Below are positions 56,244 through 64,000 of a DNA stretch of 64,000 bases, piece by piece. The stretch is taken from NCBI GenBank assembly GCA_963576735.1, contig OY755191.1, positions 11,995,608-12,059,607 of the forward strand. Reading direction: 5' to 3'. Source of the DNA: Bedellia somnulentella (Eukaryota > Arthropoda > Insecta > Lepidoptera > Bedelliidae). A program made the translations under genes and the position numbers. Position 1 is the stretch's first letter. The number at the start of each line of letters is the position of its first letter. The notes beneath the pieces are model-generated. The model made no database searches. It had not been told where the DNA came from and saw nothing but the letters and a program-made list of their open reading frames with translations.

Positions 56244-56555
56244 CTTGGTAGCTCAGTGGGAACATTACCGCTTCTCATGCAGGGGACGTGGGTTCAAATC
56301 CTGAGTCGGGCTTTTAACAATGAACACCAGAGTGTACCGTTATATTAACCGTAGACTTATATAATTTCTAAAGTCAAGGAAAAACAATGCGAGGAAACCA
56401 GAGTGGCTGACTTATACTTGAGATATGACTATGTGACAGTGTATTCACACAACACGGCGATACGCCTGCCTCCTATCAGGTGGATGCACTGTCCCAGCCA
56501 AACGTGGATAATCTCAGCACCAGATGACAATTATGTCACGTGTTGTTCAGAAGTA
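56244..56555 (+). repeat. S2 SINE, old
   Basis: TTGGTAGCTCAGTGGGAAC and GGTTCAAATCCTGAG to ATGTCACGTGTTGTTCAG; diverged. Confidence 0.75.
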
Positions 56556-56589
56556 CCTTGGTCACACCTTCAGTTATTTACAGCGTCTT

Positions 56590-56835
56590 ACGTACATACA
56601 TATACTCACGGCTATATTTCCCTAGAAGGGGTAACCAGAGCTACGGAATTATAAATTCCTCAGCCACTTTTGGAAGTTAAGTGGGGAAAAGATGGTACAA
56701 ATAAAGGTTTTTGGTGATGGGTCTCCAACCGCATGGCCCAAATATCCAATAAAAAGCCCCAATACCCTTAGTCGCCTCTTACGACACCCGTGGGTAGAAA
56801 GGGGTAGCGACATTCTAAGCCGGCACTACACGGCA
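56590..56835 (-). repeat. S1b SINE
   Basis: Antisense, complete, ACGTACATACATATACTCACG to GGCACTACACGGC. Confidence 0.88.
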
Positions 56836-56929
56836 AGTTAGTCTTATATGTAACTATTAGGCGATGTAGCTGGAGACACATTACAATTCAACCTTTATTG
56901 TACCATATTTTCCCTATTGAACAGGTGTT

Positions 56930-57182
56930 TGCCGTGTAGTGTCGGCTTAGAATAACACTACCCCATTTCTACCCGTGGGTAATCGTAAGAGGCGACTAAG
57001 GGTACATGGGATTTTTAAGTGATTTTTGGGCGATGTGGTTGGAGACCCATCACCAAAAACGTTTATTATTATCATCTTTTCCCCAATCAACGTCCAAAAG
57101 TGGCTGAGGAATTTATCATTCCTCAGCTCTGGCTACCCCGTTAAGGGATTTATAGCCGTGAGTATATATGTATGTATGTATG
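56930..57182 (+). repeat. S1 SINE
   Basis: Complete; flanked by TGAACAGGTGTT (56918-56929, 57183-57194). Forms an inverted pair with 56590-56835, heads facing. Confidence 0.93.
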
Positions 57183-57194
57183 TGAACAGGTGTT

Positions 57195-57777
57195 GAGTAA
57201 AGAAATTTCATGTTTAAATTCTGAACCTCTGGCTAACTGCCTTGAGATAAATACGAGTAGCTGTGAATAAAGATATAGGTTCGTATAAGTGCATATTTAA
57301 GCAAAAAAGCTAAATAATATATAACACACTCTCGTGTAATACAAAGGGGTGTTGTAAAGTGTAAATGTCACTGCGCTTGAAAGCTCGTAAGCTAACTAAC
57401 TGTAAACTAAAGCTCGATCAGGCTTAGCTTTGCTGCTATTTGGCGAAAGCTCCTTCCTGATACAACCTTATTTGGCCTCGTTTTCTCGTTGCATTCTTGA
57501 TCCCTTGTTAAGCTCAAAAGATTTTTAGTAAAAGAATAAAATAAAGAGACAGACAATTAACACCCTTTGACATTTTTTATTAACATTGTTAGTTAGGAAG
57601 TATGATTTGTTCAATAACAGATAGAAATGTGTTTTAAAGGCGGAAATCCCAAGAGAGTTGAATAAAAGATCGTGTATCAAAAGACTGATTAAAGTTTACT
57701 TAGTCAGTATAATATAAAGTAGTTATAAAGAGTTTCTGTCAAGCCCAGTAAGAACCAAAAGCGAGAAGTAATTATAT
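57195..57777. other. No gene recognised
   Basis: GC-richer 57370-57490 is unclassified. Nothing supported. Confidence 0.4.
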
Positions 57778-57976
57778 ACGTACATGTACTCACAGCTATA
57801 AATTCCTCAGCTACATTTGGAAGTTGATAAGATAGAAGATAGTAGAAATAAAGGTATCGTCGGTGATGGGTCTCCAACCGCATCGCCCAACAACCACTTA
57901 ACAAAATCCTTAGTCGCCTCTTACAACACCCGTGGGAAGAAGAGGTTATTACATTCTTAGCCGGCACTATACGGTA
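57778..57976 (-). repeat. S1b SINE, internal deletion
   Basis: Antisense, ACGTACATGTACTCACAGC to GGCACTATACGGT. Confidence 0.78.
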
Positions 57977-57999
57977 TTAATAAATATATAGTTATATAC

Positions 58000-58287
58000 G
58001 GACATCGAGAGGATGGATGATAGGAAATTGGTAAAAGGTATCTATAGAGCTAATGTGGAAGGTAATGTTAGTAGAGGACAACCTCGGAGGACACATTTGG
58101 ATCAAATAGAAAATGTGTTCAAAAAGGTAGGTGTCCGCAGTATGAAGAATAAAAGAGCATTTATGAAAAGATTGATGGATGTAAACGAAGCCAGAGAGGT
58201 TTGCCAGGATCGTACAAAGTGGTGATCGATAGTCTCTGCCTACCCCAATGGGAACTAACGGCGTGAGAATATGTATGTATGTATGTA
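58000..58287 (+). mobile_element. RTE-A 3' end fragment
   Basis: Codes RMDDRKLVKGIYRANVEGN through VCQDRTKW then a private stop (TGATCG in place of CGATCG), and ATGT tail. Confidence 0.9.
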
Positions 58288-58615
58288 ATAACTTAGTCCG
58301 TACAACATTTATGCCAAATCACAGGTCGATAGGAAGTTGTTAGCAACAATAACAGTACAAAGCAAATTTATCAATTCTTAATTAATTTAATCAAGGAGTA
58401 ACACAGCATATATTAGGCTACGTTTACACGCGTCAAGCAGTAATTTGTCAGCATCGCGATGTGTCGGCGCTAACGAAGCGAGCGGTGAGACATCACGCCT
58501 TGTGGCGCGGATTAGCGATAATCTTTTAATTACTCGCCACCGATTTTTTTTCTAGTTAGTGGGAACGTGTGACGACGGGTTTATTTGGGGTTTGGTGTCA
58601 GTTGCGGTTTTTTGT
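58288..58615. other. No gene; unclassified repeat-like block
   Basis: GGCTACGTTTACACGCGTC to about 58580 is GC-richer and repeat-like; family not recognised. Confidence 0.4.
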
Positions 58616-58862
58616 ATACATACATACATATACTCACGGCTATATTTCCCTAGAAGGGGTAGCCAGAGCTAAGGAATTATAAATTCCTCAGCCACTTTTG
58701 GAAGTTGAGTGGGGAAAAGATGGTAAAAATAAAGGTTTTTGGTGATGGGTCTCCAACCGCATCGCCCAAAAATCCAATAAAAAGCCCCAATACCCTTAGT
58801 CGCCTCTTACGACACCCGTGGGTAGAAAAGGGTAGCGACATTCTAAGCCGGCACTACACGGC
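58616..58862 (-). repeat. S1b SINE
   Basis: Antisense, complete, to GGCACTACACGGC. Confidence 0.9.
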
Positions 58863-59107
58863 AACTACTACTTTTCTATGTTTAAAATAATTATAGGATA
58901 TAGAATGATGGCTGGTTCATAGTTTCGCAGCTTTATGACGAAAACTGACTGGATTATTAGAATGTTTACGGACAACTTAAGTTGCTGTCGAGCTACACTT
59001 TAATACTTTTATAAGCTACCGAGGATACTGATGATTGTTATTTTTTGCTGGCATTCAGTCAGAGAAGCATAAAAAAGCATTACTATAAGATTATCTCGAA
59101 CTCAAAC

Positions 59108-59235
59108 TCAAACATTCACTCCGTATTTCCCGGAAGGGTTTAGCAGATGTACATATACTTCTAAACATCACTTGACCTTGTCACCTGGTATTCAGAGGAC
59201 CCATGTTTTACTTGGACAGTTTACTCAGATGATAC
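59108..59235 (-). repeat. S2 3' fragment, old
   Basis: CATTCACTCCGTATTTCCCGG, GTCACCTGGTATTCAGAGG. Confidence 0.6.
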
Positions 59236-59426
59236 GGATTTATAACAATTGGAGTTGATGATGATTAATAGTTTCATACATCAATGAAAACTGACTAGAC
59301 AAGACAAGACTGTCTGTTCTATTAGCATGTTTATGGATAACTTATGTTGTTGTTAAGCTAAACTATACTATCTATTGACATTCATAAGCTCTAAGTCAGG
59401 ACGCTTAGAGAAAAAAAAATCTTACC

Positions 59427-59668
59427 TACTTATACTCACGGCTGTAAATCCCTAGAAGGGGTAGCCAGAGCTAAGTTATTAGAAATTCCTCAGCCACTTT
59501 TGGAAATATGAGTGGGGAAAAGATGGTAAAAATAGAGGTTGTTGGTGATGAGTCTCTAACCACATCGCCCAAAAATCCCTTAAAAACTCCAAAACCGTTA
59601 GTCGCCTCTTACGTACATCCACCGGAAGCAATGGGGTAGTGCTATTCTAAGCCGACACAACACAGCAT
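59427..59668 (-). repeat. S1a SINE
   Basis: Antisense, ACTTATACTCACGGCTGTAA to CCGACACAACACAGC. Confidence 0.85.
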
Positions 59669-60006
59669 TTTGTATCAATATATATCATATATGTTCCTAT
59701 AGCAATATGTATCTTAATCTTCTATTATTGTTTTAAAACCACTATTAAAGACATAGATAAATTATTTTCTAAGACTTTCGCGATTGCACATCACAATTAA
59801 TACAATTTTTAATTTTCGCTTATATAATCGAATGTAATAACACCTTGGTGCCAAAAATCAATAGTTTTAATTTTACATGAATAAGTATCAAACAAAAAAC
59901 ATTTATTTATAGATGTACCAAGTAATATATTGAGATAAATTATCAGATATTGCTGCAAAGCGCACATTTTGTATGTACCGCAAATTAAAACTAGTTTTTC
60001 CCACAG
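59669..60006. other. Intron end before receptor exon
   Basis: AT-rich, ends in the acceptor TTTTTCCCACAG; no repeat recognised. Confidence 0.5.
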
Positions 60007-60215
60007 TTTCGACGTCCGAGGCCGTAGTTTCAACAAAGCCTTACACTGGTCAGATCCGTTAGCGTTCGGCCGCCGAGCCTACTTTGTCACCATGTCTCAT
60101 CCGTCCTCGCTGGCAGTCGACGCGGTGCAGCTTGATGATGAGGGCATCTACCGGTGCAGGGTGGACTTCAAGAATTCGCCGACACGCAATTTTCAAATAC
60201 GGCTTAATGTTGTTG
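60007..60215 (+). CDS. Sidestep-family receptor, internal exon (Ig1, C-terminal half)
   Basis: Continues the exon at 35069-35216. The acceptor is TTTTTCCCACAG and the donor is GTTG/GTGAGT. The upstream exon ends in AG and this one supplies T, giving Ser, then FDVRGR, a block typical of sidestep Ig1. Further along are HWSDPLAFGRRAYF, LDDEGIYRCRVDFKNSPTR and an ending RLNVV. The Asp-x-Gly-x-Tyr-x-Cys motif supplies the second Ig cysteine, pairing with SLPC in the earlier exon. The 209 bases hold one base completing a codon, 69 codons and one leftover base (phase 1). No stop or frameshift is seen, so the domain looks functional. An antisense S1 copy begins 110 bp downstream and another ends 340 bp upstream. 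Confidence 0.9.
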
Positions 60216-60973
60216 GTGAGTGTTTCAATTTAAATAACTGGGTTACTCTTTTAGTGCTCATTGACCGTCTCCTTTTTCTTCACTTCTATTTTGTGTGGAT
60301 ACTTGGTATTATATATACCAAAAACATACATACATACATACTATACATACTCACGGCTATAAATCCCTTAACGGGGTAGCCAGAGCTTTGGAATGAGTAA
60401 TTCCTCAGCCACTTTTGGAAGTTGATTGGGGGAAAGATGGTAATGATAAATGTTTTTGGTGACGGGTCTCCAACCACATCGCCCAAAAATCACTTAAAAA
60501 GCCCCTATACCCTTAGTTGCCTCTTACGATCACCCACGGGTAGAAATGGGGTAGTGTTATTCTAAGCCGACACTGCACGGCAAATAAAATAAAAAAATAC
60601 CAGATTGTTTATTAGCCTCTGCTCACAACAACTGGGAGAGATATTATTTTTAAGTGTTATAGTTGTAATCTATATAGCTTACATGTTATGTGCACTAAGC
60701 TTGAATAATAACACTTTTTTATTCGATATCAATCAAATATTATGGTACAAGTACCTTTTTGGTTCTTATTGCATTATAGTTTTTTTTTAAATAGCAATAA
60801 TCTTTGAAAAAAGGGATTTAAAACTGAAAATTTAAGCAAGCGTTTATAGTACTTTTTGCGTAATGGGAATCGGATTGGGAAGAGATGAGGTTTTCTCACA
60901 ACGATAAATTCCTCTCCGTCACTCAGTTTTATTCCTTGAAAACCTTCATAAAGAAATCATTTTATTACTACAG
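60216..60973 (+). other. 758 bp intron of the sidestep-like gene
   Basis: Phase-1 intron from GTGAGT to CTACAG. About a third is an antisense S1 copy (60325-60583); the rest is AT-rich with no recognised feature. Confidence 0.85.
60325..60583 (-). repeat. S1 SINE in short intron
   Basis: Antisense, ACATACATACATACTATACA to GACACTGCACGGC. Confidence 0.88.
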
Positions 60974-61084
60974 TTCCTCCACATCAATTGCTGTTGTACG
61001 ACGAAGATGGCAAAGACGTGGCGGGAGAGATTGGCCCTCTAGAGGAAGGAAGCAACTTTACTCTGCTGTGTGAGCTCAGAGGAG
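60974..61084 (+). CDS. Sidestep-family receptor, internal exon (start of Ig2)
   Basis: Third exon of the receptor. The acceptor is TTTATTACTACAG and the donor GGAG/GTAAGG. Its first two bases complete a Val codon with the last base of 60007-60215, giving ...NVV then VPPHQLLLYDEDG, the linker and first strands of the second Ig domain in sidestep-type proteins. PLEEGSNFTLLCELRGG follows, with the first cysteine of Ig2. It leaves in phase 1. The exon is 111 bases and fully open. The next exon (rest of Ig2) is not in the remaining 2.9 kb, which is repeat-rich intron. Splice phases at all visible junctions agree, the strongest evidence that these three exons form one transcript. Confidence 0.88.
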
Positions 61085-62192
61085 GTAAGGGATAATACTA
61101 ATTTAATTGATTAAAATAAGGAATTATTTTATACAGGTTTTATCACACCAGTGATAACACAGACCTGCAAATTTTAACTTTTATTTTCCCCTTTTGGATT
61201 TGAATGCTGATCTTGGGGTATTTTGGTGCGTAGATTACGAATATGTACTTGGTTTTTTTCTATCACCCTCAGTTTTTTGAAAAATCCCTACTTTGTAAAA
61301 TTTAAAAAAAACACGACTTTATTTGAGTATTTATTTTTTATTACAATTAAGAAACAATTACATGACTTTCAAACATTAAAAATATATTTGGGGGACAATA
61401 AAATATAACATATCTACGAGGAAAATTTCTAATTTACCTACAGTTTTAGTCATTAGGAACTCGATACTTCTTTTTATTTTATTTGGCAACGAAACCATTA
61501 AGCTGTTTAAATTTATGCATTATTTATACATACTCGTACATATACTCACTGCAACCCACTGAGATATCACGGCTGCCTATATTGATAAAGATATTTTAAA
61601 GTAAAGTAAAAGACATTTATTTGGCAAATTAATACACACACACAAACGTAAACAGTATTTATACAGTAGTGTTTCGCTATAGCCAAAAACATAAGTGCGC
61701 TCTAACATAACTGTGGGAGTCATGTTAGAGCGCACACTACTTCGGACTCAAACGCACGTAGCAGCGTCTCACTCATATTCCTACATCGCGGAGTGTAAAT
61801 GTTTTTCGAGTTAAGCATAAATACAAATTATAAGTTGGTACACAGCAGGGTGTACTGGCCAGTATATATTTGCTGATTCTACACATGTATTTGTCTCACT
61901 GCTCTAATAATCCACGATTGCAAACAACACAATCGTTTATTGGATATTGAAATCATTGAACTATTACAAGTTGCACTTAAAACAGTTTCGAAAGCACAAT
62001 TAAACTTGTATTCCTAGAAACAAACGCTTGATAATAGTAAACGTGTTGAACTGCGCTTGTTATTAATGTATTTGATTGGTTTATTTATTATTGTACATTA
62101 ATATATGTATTGGTTCCGAGAAATATGGTGAAATTCGAAATAACGAGGAATAAATATCACATAGGTACATGTACTTACTACTTATATATTAA
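61085..62192 (+). other. Intron sequence, mostly unclassified
   Basis: Start of the intron after the third exon (donor GTAAGG). AT-rich. It holds a short perfect hairpin near 61690-61727 and repeat-like sequence to about 61810. Nothing else recognised. Confidence 0.5.
61691..61732. repeat. Short perfect hairpin
   Basis: GTGCGCTCTAACAT and its complement ATGTTAGAGCGCAC around a 13-base loop; probably part of a small MITE. Confidence 0.6.
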
Positions 62193-62474
62193 CTAGCTTT
62201 ATTCCCGCGACCAATATACTATCTTAACTTCTGTTTTTTTATATTTATATTCCCGCGGGCGTTGTTATATATATAAAGAACATTGAGGCTTTTTAAGTGA
62301 TTATTTGACGATGCAGTTGGAGAACCATTTGACTACTTTTTCCCCATTCAACTTCCAAAAGTGGATAAAGAATTGTTATCTCTGAAGCTGTGGCCACCTT
62401 TTTTTGAGATTTATAGCCGTTGGTTTATACTCATGAATGATTGATAGATGAATTTCATATATTCCTTTTGTAGT

Positions 62475-62969
62475 GTAGCGACATGATAGTCCAGTGGGTA
62501 GAACACCCGCCCGAAAAACAGAAGGGCGTGAGTTCCAATCCTGGGACGGGCCTACACCAATTTGTCTTTTCTAAAGTCATATGTGTGGTTAATTTATCAT
62601 GGTTGCTAACGGTGAGGGAAAACATCGTGAGGAAACCCACATGGCTGAGTTGTACTAACTGGACAGGTTGGATGAGGCTGGCCGAGGATAGGAAGAGGTG
62701 GCGCGCCATGGGAGATGCCTATGTCCAGCAGTGGATGAGTGTGGGCTGATGATGATGATGATGATGATGAGTTGTACTAAATCATGTGACAGTGTATTCG
62801 TACAAAACGGCGATAGGCCTACCCCCTATCACGTGAGTACACTGTCTAAGCAAAACGTGGGTACCTTCTGTGGAAACTAGATGGCGCTTGCCATGTCAGT
62901 TCAGGAGTATTGGTACTTCTGCCAACCCCTTCGGGGATAAACGGCGTGAACGTTTATGTTATGTTTATG
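62475..62969 (+). repeat. S2 SINE holding a LINE piece
   Basis: Complete S2; flanked by TCCTTTTGTAGT (62463-62474, 62970-62981). Confidence 0.93.
62658..62768 (+). mobile_element. LINE 3' end fragment with (ATG)n tail
   Basis: Codes RLAEDRKRWRAMGDAYVQQW, MSVG, stop, then (ATG)n straight after the stop. Flanked by GAGTTGTACTA (62647-62657, 62769-62779). A second RTE-like LINE with almost no 3' UTR. Confidence 0.88.
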
Positions 62970-63125
62970 TCCTTTTGTAGTTGTTACATCAGTCAATCGC
63001 ATCAAATTTCAATTTTCTAGATACAGACATGTCAAAAATCTGTATACTATATTTCAATTCCTTAGGAGGTGAGATCCAAAAAACCTTTTTAACCGTTCAA
63101 AAGAATCATAAGAAAGAAAGAAAAA

Positions 63126-63582
63126 AAATCTTTTTGCGAATTTTATTTTGCTTTGTGTTAGCTTAGAATAATAAGAACTATTCCTCCTTTTTCACATTCA
63201 ATTATGCGGATATGTATGAATAAATATAATGGAAAGTATATTGTATGAATTTTGCGTATTCATTTGACAGGTCTGAGAATATGTTTACAACTTTTATTTT
63301 TTTAACTATCTTTAAACTAATATTCCCATAGATATATTGTGCTATACTTACGCATAAATTAGTATTATGTTTAAGTCTCAGAATGCATAGTTTGTAAATA
63401 TAGTTAAAAAACAAAAGTTGTAAACATATTCTCAGACCTGTCAAATGATTACGCAAAATTCATACAATATACTTTCCATTATATTTATTCATACATATCC
63501 GCATAATTGAATGTGAAAAAGAAGGAATAGTTCTTATTATTCTAAGCTAACACAAAGCAAAATAAAATTCGCAAAAAGATTT
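63126..63582. repeat. Long foldback, ~185 bp arms
   Basis: Left arm 63126-63310 and right arm 63397-63582 are near-perfect reverse complements (only a few differences seen), ~86-base spacer. No coding capacity. Confidence 0.92.
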
Positions 63583-63584
63583 AG

Positions 63585-63725
63585 ATCCCCGAGATTTGAA
63601 CCTGGGTCTTACATTCGATTAGTATTAACAAAACGGTATACCGCTACGCCACGAAGACGTTAGTGTTGACTTAAAATTTTTGATAAGCTATATATATAGC
63701 ATTCATAGTAGTGACAAACAATTAA
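63585..63725 (-). repeat. S5 tRNA-derived SINE
   Basis: Antisense B box GGTTCAAATCTCGGGG and A-box-like TGGCGTAGCGGTA, then GTGACAAACAATTAAATGG as at 9165-9310. Confidence 0.65.
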
Positions 63726-63849
63726 ATGGACATTTATTTTGATGAAACCCTTATTTTTTTCCAAAAAGACTATTAATGAAGAGTCTGATAAAGTCGTTCG
63801 ATAAAAAAAGGAATCGTGTAAATATAGGGAGCCATATAAAAATTATGTT

Positions 63850-64000
63850 TTTTGATGCTCCTGTGGGAATTCTTGCAAAATCCAGGATAAATGATATCCT
63901 ATATATTGGCCAGGTGTATAAGCTACATTCATACCAAATTTGATCAAGACAGACAGAATTTTATTTCAACGAGCGCAAATTTGGCTTCAGCATCAAAATT
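63850..64000 (+). repeat. R7-type repeat, 3' part
   Basis: CCAGGATAAATGATATCCTA, ATAAGCTACATTCATACCAA, ATTTGATCAAGACAG; style of the 9810-9990 repeat, running off the window. Confidence 0.5.

Larger units (their letters stand above)
35217..60006 (+). other. 24.8 kb intron of the sidestep-like gene
   Basis: Phase-2 intron bounded by GTGAGG and CCCACAG, splitting Ig1 between LY and SFDVRG. Its length comes largely from transposable elements: S1, S2 and S3 SINEs, RTE-A pieces, a 6 kb Gypsy element in sense orientation and a LINE piece with an endonuclease domain. No other host exon was recognised in it, but an alternative small exon could be missed. Confidence 0.8.
62193..63060 (+). repeat. R7 composite repeat with nested S2
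   Basis: ACTAGCTTTATTCCCGCGACC start, S1-like body (62285-62440), then CAGTCAATCGCATCAAATTTC and TCTGTATACTATATTTC, which is the mariner-free version of the site at 7426. Split by S2 at 62475-62969. Confidence 0.7.

Noticed and set aside
61691..61732. microRNA precursor
   Set aside because: Only 14 paired bases with a 13-base loop, too short for a miRNA hairpin.
1..64000. CRISPR array, bacterial operon or phage
   Set aside because: Direct repeats here are SINE and LINE copies and microsatellites; spliced exons and eukaryotic transposons rule out a prokaryotic source.

Overview
The window looks like a piece of a moth or butterfly (lepidopteran) nuclear genome. It is AT-rich, almost gene-free, and packed with interspersed repeats: tRNA-derived SINEs, RTE-like LINE tails, a mariner transposon, a Ty3/Gypsy element of the CsRn1/Kabuki type and many small foldback elements. 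The organism call is inference from repeat style and gene structure; no search was run.

Only one host gene is supported. Three plus-strand exons (35069-35216, 60007-60215, 60974-61084) have consensus splice sites and phases that join without a break. They encode the first immunoglobulin domain, and the start of the second, of a sidestep-family cell-adhesion receptor. The exon or exons for the signal peptide (upstream) and the rest of the receptor (downstream) were not found. The gene is stretched by repeats: the intron between the first two visible exons is 24.8 kb and the flanking introns run off both ends.

Repeat names used below are local labels. S1 is a ~250 bp SINE-like element whose plus end is a (ATGT)n tail (subtypes S1a and S1b); about 50 copies or pieces are listed. 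S2 is a ~370 bp tRNA-derived SINE with a (TTATG)n tail. S3 is a tRNA-derived SINE whose head starts GACACGGTAGCTCAATTGG. S4-S7 are other tRNA-derived fragments. RTE-A is a LINE with an almost absent 3' UTR and an ATGT tail. R6, R7 and R8 are unclassified repeats.

Layout. 1-7 kb: S3, S1-in-S2 nests, a long RTE-A copy. 7.4-8.7 kb: mariner with an unbroken transposase. 10-13 kb: a MITE/S1/S2 cluster. 14.6-19.3 kb: a 2.2 kb tandem duplication whose two units later took different insertions. 20-31 kb: S1/S2/S3 copies, a Jockey/CR1-like LINE, inverted R8 and R6 pairs. 34.6-35.6 kb: the first receptor exon, tightly bracketed by two S2 SINEs in opposite orientation. 36-45 kb: dense S1/S2. 45.7-52 kb: an S3 foldback holding a Gypsy element, which in turn holds an RTE-A fragment. 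53.6-54.3 kb: a LINE 3' piece with a restriction-like endonuclease domain. 54-61 kb: S1 copies and the last two exons. 62-64 kb: a nested R7/S2/LINE stack and a near-perfect ~185 bp-arm foldback.

Main themes: (1) RTE-A, S1 and S2 end in a similar 3' segment, suggesting that one LINE machinery mobilises all three; (2) many insertions keep target-site duplications, so the order of nesting can be read directly; (3) the inverted S2 pair around a receptor exon is the most likely place for repeats to affect host gene expression.
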